From Asticcacaulis endophyticus (lineage in GTDB: Bacteria; Pseudomonadota; Alphaproteobacteria; Caulobacterales; Caulobacteraceae): DNA of 64,000 nucleotides. Shown here piece by piece: positions 1 to 8,513 of the stretch (positions are counted from its first letter, which is position 1; each line of letters opens with the position of its first letter). Under the pieces are notes generated by a model. The model saw only the letters and a list, made by a program, of their open reading frames with translations. It did no database searches and had not been told where the DNA came from. The stretch lies in contig NZ_BMZB01000001.1 in NCBI RefSeq assembly GCF_014652575.1, positions 1,417,722-1,481,721 of the forward strand. Direction: 5' to 3'. A program made the position numbers and the translations under genes.

Positions 1-30
1 AAAGACTAATTCAAGAATAAAGATCACACT

Positions 31-951
31 ATGATAAGCCCCCATCTGCAAACCCGCCTGAGTTCCATTGCGCGTTCGGTATCGTCCGGCGGCAGTCATC
101 TCAACATTTCGTTCGAGTTTTTTCCGCCCAAATCGGAAGAGATGGAACTGAGCCTGTGGAACTCTATCCGTCGTCTTGAAGGGCTCAATCCGTCGTTTGT
201 GTCGGTGACCTATGGGGCGGGCGGCTCGACCCGTGAGCGTACCCATAGGACAGTTAAACGTATTCTGGACGAGACCGCGCTTAAGCCCGCCGCCCACCTG
301 ACCTGCGTGGAGGCGTCCCGCGAAGAGGTCGATGAGGTCATCCGCGAATACTGGGATGCTGGTGTGCGCCATATCGTGGCCCTGCGTGGTGACCCGCCGA
401 CAGGGTTGGCCGACGGGCAATATACCCCGCGCGCTGATGGTTATCAGAACGCCACTGAACTAACGCAGGCCATCAAGCGCATTGCCGATTTCGAGGTCAG
501 CGTCGGCGTTTATCCGGAAAAACATCCGCAGTCGCCATCGCTGGATTTCGATCTCGATGTCCTGCGTCAAAAGGTCGATGCGGGCGCCACACGCGGCATC
601 AGCCAGTTCTTCTTTGAGCCGGAAACCTATTTGCGATTTCGGGACGCGGTGGCCGATGCCGGTATTGAGATTGAGCTGACGCCGGGGATCATGCCGGTCA
701 CCAACTTCAAAGGCTTAAAGCGCATGGCCGCCGCCTGCGAAGCCCATGTGCCTAACTGGCTGGCGGAGTTGTTCGACGGGCTGGATGACGATGCCGAAAC
801 GCGCAAGCTTTTGGCGTCGGCGGTGGCGGTTGAGCAGGTGCTGGAGCTTGAGCGCGAAGGGGTGACCAATTTCCATTTCTATACCCTCAACCGCGCTGAA
901 CTGGTCTATTCCATCTGCCGGGTGTTGGGTGTTAAGGAGGCTGTTATATGA
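31..951 (+). CDS. metF: 5,10-methylenetetrahydrofolate reductase
   Basis: Reduces methylene-tetrahydrofolate to methyl-tetrahydrofolate, the methyl donor for the cobalamin-dependent methionine synthase encoded just downstream; cytosolic flavoprotein. The 306-residue length is normal for bacterial MetF. The N-terminal FEFFPPKS motif carries the expected catalytic Glu (E29), and the ALRGDPP loop (D121 of GDPP) matches the flavin-contacting region. TIM-barrel motifs run to the end, so the protein is complete. Only 30 bases of upstream sequence are present, so promoter and any riboswitch cannot be judged. Its TGA overlaps an ATG (ATGA at 948-951) that opens a 30-codon reading frame leading to metH, which suggests translational coupling into the methionine operon. 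Confidence 0.96.
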   Translation: MISPHLQTRLSSIARSVSSGGSHLNISFEFFPPKSEEMELSLWNSIRRLEGLNPSFVSVTYGAGGSTRERTHRTVKRILDETALKPAAHLTCVEASREEVDEVIREYWDAGVRHIVALRGDPPTGLADGQYTPRADGYQNATELTQAIKRIADFEVSVGVYPEKHPQSPSLDFDLDVLRQKVDAGATRGISQFFFEPETYLRFRDAVADAGIEIELTPGIMPVTNFKGLKRMAAACEAHVPNWLAELFDGLDDDAETRKLLASAVAVEQVLELEREGVTNFHFYTLNRAELVYSICRVLGVKEAVI

Positions 952-1040
952 ACCGCACAGACAGAGTGCCCGCACTTTATGCGGCGGCACTGCGCTCAAT
1001 GAGCGAAGCGTTAGCGCAACTTAAAAAAGGTGCCGCATGA
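948..1040 (+). CDS. 30-codon leader reading frame between metF and metH (duplicated metH start)
   Basis: A short frame starts at ATG 948, 8 bases behind a strong GGAGG, and ends in TGA at 1038-1040. It overlaps metF upstream and the metH ATG downstream (ATGA at both ends). Its first 21 bases are identical to the first 21 bases of metH at 1037-1057, so the first seven codons of metH are present twice, 89 bases apart. The segment between the copies contains a REP-like palindrome. I infer that 948 was the ancestral metH start and that an insertion or duplication displaced the gene, which is now reached by coupled re-initiation. Whether the peptide itself matters is unknown. Confidence 0.6.
   Translation: MNRTDRVPALYAAALRSMSEALAQLKKGAA
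992..1026. repeat. REP-like palindrome, family D copy 1
   Basis: One of four dispersed copies of a roughly 35-base GC-rich palindrome. It contains GCGCTCA, then GCGAAGCGTTAGCGC, then a CTTAAAA-like tail. This copy has perfect CGCTCA/TGAGCG arms and lies inside the 89-base segment separating the two copies of the metH start. Confidence 0.75.
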
Positions 1041-2101
1041 ACCGCACAGACAGAGTGGTCGCTCTCAAACAGGCGGCACAAGAGCGCATCCTGATCCTTG
1101 ATGGCTCATGGGGCGTGATGATCCAGCGCCGTGACCTGAGCGAAGAGGATTTTCGCGGGGAACGATTTGCCGATCACATCGGCCAGATGAAGGGCAATAA
1201 CGATATCCTGTGCCTGACGCGGCCCGACATCATCACCGATCTGCATAATCAGTATTTCGAGGCCGGTGCGGATATCAGTGAGACCAACACCTTTTCGGCC
1301 ACGACGATTGCGCAGGATGACTACCATCTGGACGCGCAGGCGTGCTGGGATATCAACTATGAAGGCGCAAAGCTTGCGCGCGCTGCCGCCGATGAATGGA
1401 CGGCCAAAGAGCCGCATAAGCCGCGCTTTGCCGCCGGCTCGATTGGGCCGCTCAATAAGATGCTCAGCATGTCATCGGATGTGAATGATCCGGGCGCACG
1501 GCTGGTGACCTTTGATCAGGTCTATGAGGCCTATAAACAGCAGGTGAGGGCGCTCTATCAGGGCGGCGTTGATCTCTATCTGATTGAAACCATCACCGAT
1601 ACGCTCAATTGCAAGGCCGCGTTGAAGGCGATTCTGGACCTTGAAGACGAAGAACAGGAAAAGCTGCCGATCTGGATTTCCGGCACGATTACCGACCGTT
1701 CGGGGCGGACTTTATCGGGCCAGACCGCCGAAGCTTTCTGGAACAGCGTCAAGCACGCCAAGCCGTTTGCCATCGGCTTTAACTGTGCGTTGGGGGCTGA
1801 TCTGATGCGCCCGCATATCGCGGAGTTATCGCGCGTGGCCGATACGCTGGTGGCGGCCTATCCCAATGCTGGCCTGCCCAACGCGATGGGCCAGTATGAT
1901 GAACAGCCCCATGAAACGGCTCATGAATTGCATGAATGGGCGAAAGACGGCATCGTCAATATTCTGGGCGGCTGCTGCGGCACGACGCCCGACCATATCC
2001 GCCATGTGGCCGATGAAGTGCGCGGCATCACACCGCGCCCGGTGCCGGAGCGCCCCAAGGCGATGCGTCTTTCAGGCTTAGAGCCGTTTGAGTTGATCTG
2101 A
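1037..2101 (+). CDS. metH: Methionine synthase, homocysteine-binding part (split MetH)
   Basis: Homocysteine S-methyltransferase barrel, 354 residues, equivalent to the N-terminal domain of full-length cobalamin-dependent MetH. The zinc-binding cysteines are present: C250 in GFNCALGA and C313-C314 in GGCCGTTPDH. The folate, cobalamin and reactivation domains are absent here and lie in the separate gene at 3243-5903, so the two proteins must assemble to transfer a methyl group to homocysteine. Split MetH is known in Caulobacter and relatives. The start is ATG 1037, which overlaps the TGA of a short leader frame. The stop overlaps the next gene (TGATG at 2099-2103). Confidence in function is high; the exact start is complicated by the duplicated first 21 bases. 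Confidence 0.93.
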   Translation: MNRTDRVVALKQAAQERILILDGSWGVMIQRRDLSEEDFRGERFADHIGQMKGNNDILCLTRPDIITDLHNQYFEAGADISETNTFSATTIAQDDYHLDAQACWDINYEGAKLARAAADEWTAKEPHKPRFAAGSIGPLNKMLSMSSDVNDPGARLVTFDQVYEAYKQQVRALYQGGVDLYLIETITDTLNCKAALKAILDLEDEEQEKLPIWISGTITDRSGRTLSGQTAEAFWNSVKHAKPFAIGFNCALGADLMRPHIAELSRVADTLVAAYPNAGLPNAMGQYDEQPHETAHELHEWAKDGIVNILGGCCGTTPDHIRHVADEVRGITPRPVPERPKAMRLSGLEPFELI

Positions 2102-2781
2102 TGACTGATAAAATGGCCGACCTGTTCAAAGACCCTGAACACGCCCGCACCTATGCCGAGCGGCCACGGAAGATCATTCCGGGGTTTGACGGTCTGCACC
2201 GCATTATGGCGCAACTGATCGGTGAAGCGTCACCGGCACAAACGTTAGTACTTGGTGGCGGTGGTGGGCTGGAGCTCAAAACCCTGATGGATGCCTTGCC
2301 GGACGGTCGGTTCTGCGCCGTTGATCCGTCAGCGGAAATGATCGCGCAGGGTAGGGCTTACTTAAGCGATCCGGCATTAGTGGAATGGGTCGAAGGGCTG
2401 ATCTTTGATGCGCCGGATGGGCCGTTCGATGCCGCGACCTGCATGTTGACCCTGCATTTCGTGCCCGATGACGGCGCAAAGCTGGAGACTCTCAAGGCCG
2501 TTAAGGCACGGCTGAAACCCGGTGCGCCTTTCTTCATGGCTCACATGAGCGTCGATAAGGATGACCCCAATTCGGATCAGAAGTTTGATCGCTACCTTCG
2601 CTATGCTCAGGACAGTCAGCTCGATCCCAAGGTGCTGAAGGAAGCCCATGAGCGGGTGCGCACCGGATTGAACACAGTCGGCCCTGAACGCGATGAGCAG
2701 CTTTTGCGGGAGGCCGGTTTCAGCGGGATTGAGCTTGTGTTCAAAGGCCTGTACTGGTGCGGATGGATCGCTTACGCCTGA
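2101..2781 (+). CDS. Class I SAM-dependent methyltransferase
   Basis: 226 residues with a Rossmann methyltransferase fold. A glycine-rich SAM loop (LVLGGGGGLE, about residues 50-60) is followed by an acidic strand end (VDPSAEM) and a motif-IV-like segment (CMLTLHFVPDD), ending with a C-terminal FxGLYWCGWIA strand. The substrate is not predictable from sequence. It overlaps the stop of the first metH gene and sits between the two metH parts, so it is probably co-transcribed with methionine and SAM metabolism. I see no evidence that it is itself a methionine-pathway enzyme. Confidence 0.8.
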   Translation: MTDKMADLFKDPEHARTYAERPRKIIPGFDGLHRIMAQLIGEASPAQTLVLGGGGGLELKTLMDALPDGRFCAVDPSAEMIAQGRAYLSDPALVEWVEGLIFDAPDGPFDAATCMLTLHFVPDDGAKLETLKAVKARLKPGAPFFMAHMSVDKDDPNSDQKFDRYLRYAQDSQLDPKVLKEAHERVRTGLNTVGPERDEQLLREAGFSGIELVFKGLYWCGWIAYA

Positions 2782-2794
2782 CGGGAGATGAGTA

Positions 2795-3190
2795 ATGAGT
2801 GCCTGGAATACTGGCCCTTTTGACAATGACGACGCGGCCGATCTGATCGCCAGCGGTGACTTAAGCTGGCGGCGATTGCAAAAAGAATTTGACGACGTCC
2901 TGCACGCTCACGGTTACCTTCAGGCCCCTGACGCCAGCGAAGCTCTGGCCGGGATTGCCCTCGTTGCGGCGAAACTGGGGGGCAAAGGCGTACTGCCGGC
3001 CAAACTGTCAGGCCTGCCCGCAAAGCTTGGCCCCATGCCGGAAAAGCTGCCGGGACTGGCCCTGAAAGCCCTACTGCGCATTCGGGGCGAGGATTCGGAA
3101 CTGAATGAGATGTGGCAGGAAAGCGAAGACTTTGCCGACTGGGTCAAAAGGCTTGACGACATCGAGGCGGTTCTGATGCGGGCCGTATAA
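2795..3190 (+). CDS. DUF4259 family protein
   Basis: 131 residues beginning MSAWNTGPFDNDDAADL, the characteristic opening of DUF4259 proteins (short acidic cytosolic proteins of unknown function). There is no signal peptide or membrane segment. The middle (about residues 60-90) is a low-complexity stretch of repeated AKL/GLPxKLG units not typical of the core. It starts 13 bases after the methyltransferase, with GGGAG upstream of ATG 2795. It lies between the two halves of metH, so the split operon has accumulated unrelated cargo here. Function unknown. Confidence 0.75.
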   Translation: MSAWNTGPFDNDDAADLIASGDLSWRRLQKEFDDVLHAHGYLQAPDASEALAGIALVAAKLGGKGVLPAKLSGLPAKLGPMPEKLPGLALKALLRIRGEDSELNEMWQESEDFADWVKRLDDIEAVLMRAV

Positions 3191-3242
3191 TCCCGCCAAG
3201 AAAACGCATACATTTTAGACTCTAATGCTTTAATAGGCTCTC

Positions 3243-5903
3243 ATGAGACCTTCCTTTATCAATATCGGTGAACGCACCAACGTCACCGGCTCCGCCAAGT
3301 TCAAGAAACTCGTCATCGAGGGCAACTATTCCGCAGCCCTTGATGTCGCACGTCAGCAGGTCGAGGCCGGGGCCGCGATCATCGACGTGAACATGGACGA
3401 AGGGTTGCTCGATTCGGTGGTGGCTATGCGCACCTACCTGAATTTGCTGGCGGCTGAGCCTGATATCGCGCGCGTGCCGGTGATGATCGACTCATCCAAA
3501 TGGGAGGTGATCGAAGCCGGCCTGAAATGCTTGCAGGGCAAGGCGATCGTCAACTCGATCTCCATGAAGGCGGGCGAGGCCGAGTTCAGGGAACAGGCCG
3601 TCAAATGCCTGCGTTACGGGGCTGCCGTCGTGGTCATGGCCTTTGATGAGGTGGGGCAGGCCGACACCGCCAAACGCAAGATAGAAATCTGCACCCGCGC
3701 CTATAATATTCTGGTGAACGAAGTCGGGTTTCCGGCCGAAGACATTATTTTCGATCCCAATATCTTTGCGGTCGCGACCGGTATCGAAGAACACGATAAC
3801 TACGCCGTGGACTTCATTGAGGCGGTCAAGGTCATCAAGGCGACCCTGCCCTATGCGCGCATATCGGGCGGGGTGTCGAATGTGTCGTTCTCCTTCCGCG
3901 GTAATGAGCCGGTCAGGCGCGCGATTCACTCGGTGTTCCTGTACCACGCCATCAATGCTGGCATGGATATGGGTATCGTCAATGCCGGTGACCTGCCGGT
4001 CTATGACGATATTGACCCGGAACTGCGTGAGGCGGTCGAAGACGTTATATTAAACCGTAAGCAGCGCCATAATGTGTCGAACACCGAATATCTGGTGGAT
4101 CTGGCGCCCAAGTACAAAGGCGAAAAAGGTCAGGTCGAGGCCAAGACCCTGGCCTGGCGCGAAGGCACGGTCGAAGAACGCCTGAAGCACGCTTTAGTTA
4201 ACGGGATCACCGAATTTATCGACGCCGACACCGAAGAGGCCCGCCAGCAAGCGACGCGGCCTCTGCATGTCATCGAAGGCCCGCTGATGGCCGGGATGAA
4301 TGTGGTCGGCGACCTGTTCGGGGCGGGCAAGATGTTCCTGCCGCAGGTGGTCAAATCCGCCCGCGTCATGAAGCAGTCCGTGGCCTATCTGATGCCGTTC
4401 ATGGAAGAAGAAAAACAGCAGCATGTGGCCGACGGCGGCACCTATCAGGCGGCGGGCAAGATCCTGATGGCCACGGTCAAGGGCGATGTTCACGATATCG
4501 GTAAAAACATCGTTGGCGTCGTACTGCAATGTAATAATTACGAAGTCATTGACCTTGGGGTCATGGTGCCGGCTGACCGGATTCTGCATGAGGCGAAGGA
4601 ACATAAAGTCGATATGATCGGGCTTTCCGGTCTGATCACGCCGAGCCTCGATGAGATGGTGTTTGTGGCGCGTGAGATGCAGCGCACGGGCTTTGATATT
4701 CCGCTGCTGATCGGCGGGGCGACAACCTCCAAAACCCATACAGCGGTTAAGATCGAACCGGGCTATAGCAACGATCAGGTCGTCTATGTGCTCGATGCCT
4801 CCCGCGCCGTCGGGGTGGTGTCGCAACTGCTGAGCGAGACTGATAAGGCGAAGTTTGTCGCCGATACCAAGGCCGATTACGTCAAGGTGCGCGACGCTTA
4901 CGGTAAGGGCGACAATAAGCCCCGCTCGGATCTGGCGGAGGCACGCGCGCGCAAATTCAACGTCGATTTTGCGGCCGAACCGCCGGTTGCCCCGTCGTTT
5001 CTGGGCGTGCGCACCTTCAGCCCCTATGACCTGAATGATCTGGCCGAGCATATTGACTGGACGCCGTTCTTTGCGACCTGGGAACTGGCCGGGCGCTTCC
5101 CCGATATTCTGGACGACGATATTGTCGGTGAAGCCGCGCGTGGATTATATAAAGATGCGAAAGGTATGCTGGCACGGATACTGACTGAGAAATGGTTTGA
5201 AGCCCGCGGCGTGGTCGGGTTCTGGCCGGCTAATGCGACCGACGATGACGATATCGAAATCTTTGAGGACGAGGGCCGCACTAAGGTCATCGCCAAGTTC
5301 CACACCCTCAGACAGCAGATGAAAAAGCCGCGCGCCGATCAGAGCAATCTGGCGCTGAGCGACTTTATCGCTCCCAAAGGTACGCCTGACTGGATCGGCG
5401 GCTTTGCGGTCACGGCGGGGCATGGTGAGCTGGAAATCGCCAAAAAATTCAAAGACGCGGGCGATGATTATAATGCGATCCTGGCCACTGCTTTGGCTGA
5501 TCGTCTGGCCGAAGCCTTTGCCGAAAGCCTGCACAAAAAGGTGCGCCGTGAACTGTGGGGCTATGCGGCGGACGAAGACCTTGATATCGCCGGTTTGATC
5601 GCCGAGCAGTACAAAGGCATCCGTCCGGCGCCGGGCTATCCAGCCCAGCCCGACCATACCGAAAAATGGACGCTGTTTGACCTTTTGGATGCGCGGGCGC
5701 GGACAGGTATGGAACTGACCGAAAGCCTCGCCATGACCCCGCCTGCGTCGGTTTCCGGCATGTATTTCGCCCATCCGAAAGCCCACTATTTCGGCGTCGG
5801 CAAGATCGAAAAGGATCAGGTTGAAGACTATGCCCGCCGCAAGGGCTGGGCCGTCGATCAGGCCGAGCGGTGGTTGTCGCCGATCCTCAATTACGTTCCG
5901 TAA
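3243..5903 (+). CDS. metH: Methionine synthase, folate/cobalamin/reactivation part (split MetH)
   Basis: 886 residues covering the rest of MetH. A pterin-binding barrel opens with [12 protein letters not shown] and includes [13 protein letters not shown]. Next come the four-helix cap and a cobalamin-binding Rossmann domain with D415-x-H417-x-x-G420 (VHDIGKN), where H417 is the cobalt ligand. The C-terminal SAM-binding reactivation domain includes [12 protein letters not shown] and YFGVGKI. Together with the 354-residue N-terminal protein the total is 1240 residues, close to one-piece MetH. Methyl-folate made by MetF is the donor. It is separated from the first part by two unrelated genes and a 52-base gap, so separate expression is possible. 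Confidence 0.95.
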   Translation: MRPSFINIGERTNVTGSAKFKKLVIEGNYSAALDVARQQVEAGAAIIDVNMDEGLLDSVVAMRTYLNLLAAEPDIARVPVMIDSSKWEVIEAGLKCLQGKAIVNSISMKAGEAEFREQAVKCLRYGAAVVVMAFDEVGQADTAKRKIEICTRAYNILVNEVGFPAEDIIFDPNIFAVATGIEEHDNYAVDFIEAVKVIKATLPYARISGGVSNVSFSFRGNEPVRRAIHSVFLYHAINAGMDMGIVNAGDLPVYDDIDPELREAVEDVILNRKQRHNVSNTEYLVDLAPKYKGEKGQVEAKTLAWREGTVEERLKHALVNGITEFIDADTEEARQQATRPLHVIEGPLMAGMNVVGDLFGAGKMFLPQVVKSARVMKQSVAYLMPFMEEEKQQHVADGGTYQAAGKILMATVKGDVHDIGKNIVGVVLQCNNYEVIDLGVMVPADRILHEAKEHKVDMIGLSGLITPSLDEMVFVAREMQRTGFDIPLLIGGATTSKTHTAVKIEPGYSNDQVVYVLDASRAVGVVSQLLSETDKAKFVADTKADYVKVRDAYGKGDNKPRSDLAEARARKFNVDFAAEPPVAPSFLGVRTFSPYDLNDLAEHIDWTPFFATWELAGRFPDILDDDIVGEAARGLYKDAKGMLARILTEKWFEARGVVGFWPANATDDDDIEIFEDEGRTKVIAKFHTLRQQMKKPRADQSNLALSDFIAPKGTPDWIGGFAVTAGHGELEIAKKFKDAGDDYNAILATALADRLAEAFAESLHKKVRRELWGYAADEDLDIAGLIAEQYKGIRPAPGYPAQPDHTEKWTLFDLLDARARTGMELTESLAMTPPASVSGMYFAHPKAHYFGVGKIEKDQVEDYARRKGWAVDQAERWLSPILNYVP

Positions 5904-5912
5904 GGGTCTTTT

Positions 5913-6244
5913 ATGGAATGGTCAGCGGTAGGGGATGAATTTGAAAAATTGATCGCGGCAAATGAAGATTTTAGTGAGGCAACAATCAGAAATGCCAAGG
6001 ACTTACTGGTTTATGTTTCGGAAAACTGTGCCGAAGGTGATGGGTATCCAAGGGGTATTGGCCAACAATCTGTTTTAACTGGAACGCAGCGCAACCGGAT
6101 GCAATTTCTGTTGAAGTGTTCGAAAGTAGCTATGAATTTTATGTTTTTAAACACCAATCATTCCAGGTTTACGAATATGATCATGTGCCGGATGCCCCTT
6201 TGCCTGATGAGCTTATAGAGCGCTTGAAGCAGATTGCGCTCTAA
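5913..6244 (+). pseudogene. Small cytosolic protein gene with a single-base frameshift
   Basis: ATG 5913 opens a frame that reads sensibly to about codon 46 (DGYPRG) and then becomes unlikely. From about 6050 a different frame continues a plausible protein (YWPTICFNW, then QPDAISVEVFESSYEFYVF) to TAA 6242. One missing base at about 6048-6052 in CCAAGGGG restores a single frame of about 110 codons. The TAA lies in the CTCTAAGAACT end of the neighbouring inverted repeat, so the mobile-looking element may supply the stop. The family is not firmly recognised; it resembles short orphan proteins seen near immunity-type genes. The sequence is AT-richer than the mur and met genes. A sequencing error could also explain the frameshift. 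Confidence 0.6.
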
Positions 6245-6308
6245 GAACTCCCCCTGTTGCAGGGGGAGCTTCTATTTGATCTTATGGATCAAATAGAAGA
6301 GGGGGTAA
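6241..6308 (+). repeat. Family A inverted repeat, left
   Basis: Begins CTAAGAACTCCCCCTGTTGC. Hairpin 1 is CCCCCT/AGGGGG; hairpin 2 is a 13-bp perfect stem around a TTATG loop (about 6270-6300). The unit ends in GAGGGGGTAA two bases before the DUF559 ATG at 6310, so it also supplies that gene's ribosome-binding site. Confidence 0.85.
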
Positions 6309-6309
6309 A

Positions 6310-6675
6310 ATGACGGATCAAACTTGTCAATTGGCAAAAGCATTACGCGCTGACATGTCCCTGCCGGAAATGCTGGTTTGGTCGCGCCTTAAACAGCGTC
6401 AACCCGGAAAACCCGTGTTCCGCAGGCAATATCCCATCGGCCCTTATGTTGCGGATTTTTACTGTTCCAAGGCGCGACTGGTCATCGAAATTGACGGTAT
6501 GGCGCATGATATAGGCGATCGTCCAGAGCGCGATATTGTGCGCGATAAATGGCTTAAGGATAAAGGTCTTGAGGTTTACAGGATAGCGGCAAGGGATGTA
6601 TTGGCTGATCCGGAAGAGGCGGTTGAAGGGATTATTATTGTAACCTTGAATCGCCTGAATTTGCTCGCGCTGTAA
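6310..6675 (+). CDS. DUF559 domain protein (Vsr/restriction-endonuclease-like fold)
   Basis: 121 residues. Landmarks of the family are present: an N-terminal LAKALRADMSLPEMLVWSRL helix, then FRRQYPIGPYVADF, then LVIEIDGMAH with the acidic residues expected of the PD-(D/E)xK-like core, and a final helix. DUF559 is related to very-short-patch-repair and restriction-type nucleases; activity is generally undemonstrated. The gene fills the space between two inverted repeats, and its ribosome-binding site GAGGGGG is part of the left repeat. The frame is intact. I infer a role in maintenance or movement of the flanking repeats, but the sequence alone does not prove it. Confidence 0.85.
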   Translation: MTDQTCQLAKALRADMSLPEMLVWSRLKQRQPGKPVFRRQYPIGPYVADFYCSKARLVIEIDGMAHDIGDRPERDIVRDKWLKDKGLEVYRIAARDVLADPEEAVEGIIIVTLNRLNLLAL

Positions 6676-6747
6676 GGTTACCCCCTCTTTTATTTGATGA
6701 GAAATCATCAAATAAAAGCTCCCCCTGCAACAGGGGGAGTTCTTAAG
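6676..6747 (-). repeat. Family A inverted repeat, right
   Basis: Reverse complement of the left repeat with small differences. Its inner hairpin has a 14-bp stem with a GAAA loop (6686-6719), in which the stem differs from the left copy yet remains fully paired. It begins directly after the DUF559 stop codon and ends in GTTCTTAAG. Confidence 0.85.
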
Positions 6748-6759
6748 AAGATAATTTTG

Positions 6760-7398
6760 ATGCCTGAATCCGAAACCCGCAAACAAAAATCCATCGCGTT
6801 TCTGAAATCCAAAGGCGTGGCGGTGCTGGCCACCCTGCCGGAGATCGAAGAGGCGGCAGATGTTAAAATCCGCTCCGGTGCAGATATTGTCCGTCGTGCC
6901 ATGTGTCTGACCACGGTGGCCAATGCGGCGATTAAGAATGATATCTCGGTCGCGCGGGCCTATGTCAAAAAGCACGATCTGGCCGAACATCTGTCGCCCG
7001 AAGAGCAGGCGTTCTTAGAGGCCGATGACATCTCTGAGTCTGCCGCCATTCAGTTTTCATGGCGCATCGAAGCCGCCATCCCGCTGATGTGGGCGATCGG
7101 GGTTTATCCTGAGCTATGGTTTCCGGATGATGAGGTCGATGTGTCGGATGTCATCGACTACTGGATCGCCTTTAATCACCCGGATATCACCCGTATCGGC
7201 CACCGCGATGTCCATGAAATTTTAGACGAAGCCGACCTGATTTACCGCCTGCACTGGGCCGTGCGTCAGGCCAAGATTGACAGCACCGAACAGCCCGCTA
7301 ACCTGCATCCCGGTGTGGTGCGGGAGCGGCATCAGGCGCTGAACTGGCTGATTTGTTACGAAGATGACGACTGGGACGATGTCGGCACCGATACCTGA
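6760..7398 (+). CDS. DUF4272 family protein
   Basis: 212 residues from ATG 6760 (MPESETRKQKS). An earlier in-frame ATG at 6694 lies inside the inverted repeat and is unlikely to be native. The body matches DUF4272: an RRAMCLTTVANAA helix, SWRIEAAIPLMWAIGV, then a WFPDDEVDV stretch and a C-terminal RHQALNWLICYEDDDWDDV with the typical acidic tail. Function is unknown; the family is widespread and often found as single orphan genes. The DUF559 element lies immediately upstream, so the original promoter may have been displaced. It converges with the glycosyltransferase gene, whose stop adjoins this one's. Confidence 0.75.
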   Translation: MPESETRKQKSIAFLKSKGVAVLATLPEIEEAADVKIRSGADIVRRAMCLTTVANAAIKNDISVARAYVKKHDLAEHLSPEEQAFLEADDISESAAIQFSWRIEAAIPLMWAIGVYPELWFPDDEVDVSDVIDYWIAFNHPDITRIGHRDVHEILDEADLIYRLHWAVRQAKIDSTEQPANLHPGVVRERHQALNWLICYEDDDWDDVGTDT

Positions 7399-8187
7399 CT
7401 ATTTCTTACGCTCTTCAAACAATATCGCCTCATACATCTTGGCGTCGCGCAGCCAGCGCATATAGGCCGACAGCACCGCGAAAATCAGGCCGTAGGTGCC
7501 CGCCCGCCACAGGCCACGACCGGCGAACTGTTTCAGGAAATAGACCGGCAGCCCGAACCACAGACGCAGCTTCAGAGAAGCCTTCGACTTGCGTTTACCG
7601 TCGCGGGCGCGGGCGGTCGAGCGGCCATTATATTTGGCCACCACATGCTCAACGTCTTTAAAGGCATAGTGCAGCAATATCCCTTTGAGCGTCGGTACAG
7701 ACTCACTCTTGGGGATCGGCAACTGATCCCAGATCTTATGCTCCGGCATCCGGTATTTGCGCCGGTCATAGAGCTTGCGCCGAAACGACGGGTTAAAATC
7801 CCACCACGGTTCACCCGCAGGTGGGGCATGGACCATCTTGATCTCATAGGCCGAGGCGGCCGGTTCACCGTGTGCAAACAGGGCACGAATTTCGGCGGCT
7901 AACTCCGGCGTGATGACCTCATCACCGTCGATATCCAGCAGCCAGTCATGGCGGCAAGCCGCTTCGCCGATGCGCTTTTGAAAACCATTGCCGGGCCAGG
8001 GATTGTGGATGACTTTGGCACCCGCGGCTTCGGCCAGTGCCACTGTGCCGTCGTTTGACCCGGCATCGATGACGATGACTTCATCCGCCACGGTCAGAGC
8101 CGCGCGCACGACGTTTTCGATATTGCGCGCTTCGTTATGGGTGCGGATATAGCAGGACAGGGGCAGGGCGTTGGGTGCGTCGGTCAT
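7399..8187 (-). CDS. Family 2 glycosyltransferase (WaaE/KdtX-like)
   Basis: 262 residues. An N-terminal GT-A domain has YIRTHNEARNIENVV, then VIVIDAGSNDGT and the DxD-type LLDIDGDEVITPEL. The C-terminal half contains basic and aromatic acceptor-side motifs (YNGRSTARARDGKRK) and one hydrophobic helix near FKQFAGRGLWRAGTYGLIFAVLSAY, which suggests attachment to the inner membrane. The architecture resembles LPS-core glucosyltransferases of the WaaE type, so a role in lipopolysaccharide or envelope glycan assembly is likely. The donor and acceptor cannot be read from sequence. Confidence 0.85.
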   Translation of the reverse strand: MTDAPNALPLSCYIRTHNEARNIENVVRAALTVADEVIVIDAGSNDGTVALAEAAGAKVIHNPWPGNGFQKRIGEAACRHDWLLDIDGDEVITPELAAEIRALFAHGEPAASAYEIKMVHAPPAGEPWWDFNPSFRRKLYDRRKYRMPEHKIWDQLPIPKSESVPTLKGILLHYAFKDVEHVVAKYNGRSTARARDGKRKSKASLKLRLWFGLPVYFLKQFAGRGLWRAGTYGLIFAVLSAYMRWLRDAKMYEAILFEERKK

Positions 8188-8225
8188 GACGCATCCATAT
8201 CAGCAAACCGTAGTTTTACAATAAC

Positions 8226-8513
8226 CTAAACGGCGGCTATGGCGTACCAGGTCAGCCATCCAAGGCTGCCAATTTGCAGGGCGATCAACGCGTACATCTT
8301 AACCAGAAAGGACGGTTTTGAAGATTTATGGCGCAGCCTGTAGGTGCCGATCAGGGCCGATGGCCACCCGCCTAGCAGGCATAGCCCCAGCAGACGCCGC
8401 TCCGATACGCGACGCGCCCCGTGAACCGCGTATTTCTTGTCCATAGCCCAGACCACATAGGTCAGAAAATTGACCATGCCCAGATATAGAGCCAGATAGA
8501 ACCATATCGTCAT
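8226..8513 (-). CDS. DUF1294 membrane protein
   Basis: 95 residues with three or four hydrophobic segments: FYLALYLGMVNFLTYVVWAM, LLGLCLLGGWPSALIGTY and a C-terminal ALIALQIGSLGWLTWYAI. The conserved DUF1294 core is visible: WAMDKKYA, RRVSERRLLGLCLLGGWPSAL, then RHKSSKPSF. Inner-membrane location is expected and function is unknown. It lies upstream of the glycosyltransferase on the same strand with a 38-base gap, so the two could be co-transcribed. Confidence 0.82.
   Translation of the reverse strand: MTIWFYLALYLGMVNFLTYVVWAMDKKYAVHGARRVSERRLLGLCLLGGWPSALIGTYRLRHKSSKPSFLVKMYALIALQIGSLGWLTWYAIAAV

Larger units (their letters stand above)
6241..6747. mobile_element. Putative DUF559-carrying element with long inverted repeats (family A, complete copy)
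   Basis: Two nearly identical inverted repeats of about 68-72 bases (6241-6308 and 6676-6747) bracket one gene and almost nothing else. Each repeat is two hairpins. The outer one is a CCCCCT/AGGGGG stem; the inner one is a 13-14 bp stem with a 4-5 base loop. The outermost 29 bases are identical in both repeats apart from orientation. No target-site duplication is clear. No transposase is present; the only candidate mobility or retention protein is the DUF559 nuclease-fold protein inside. A gene-less pair of the same repeats occurs at 22427-22565, which supports the reading as a unit. Confidence 0.6.

Noticed and set aside
1-30. SAM-responsive riboswitch ahead of metF
   Set aside because: Such leaders are common before met genes in alphaproteobacteria, but only 30 bases are available and they show no aptamer motif.
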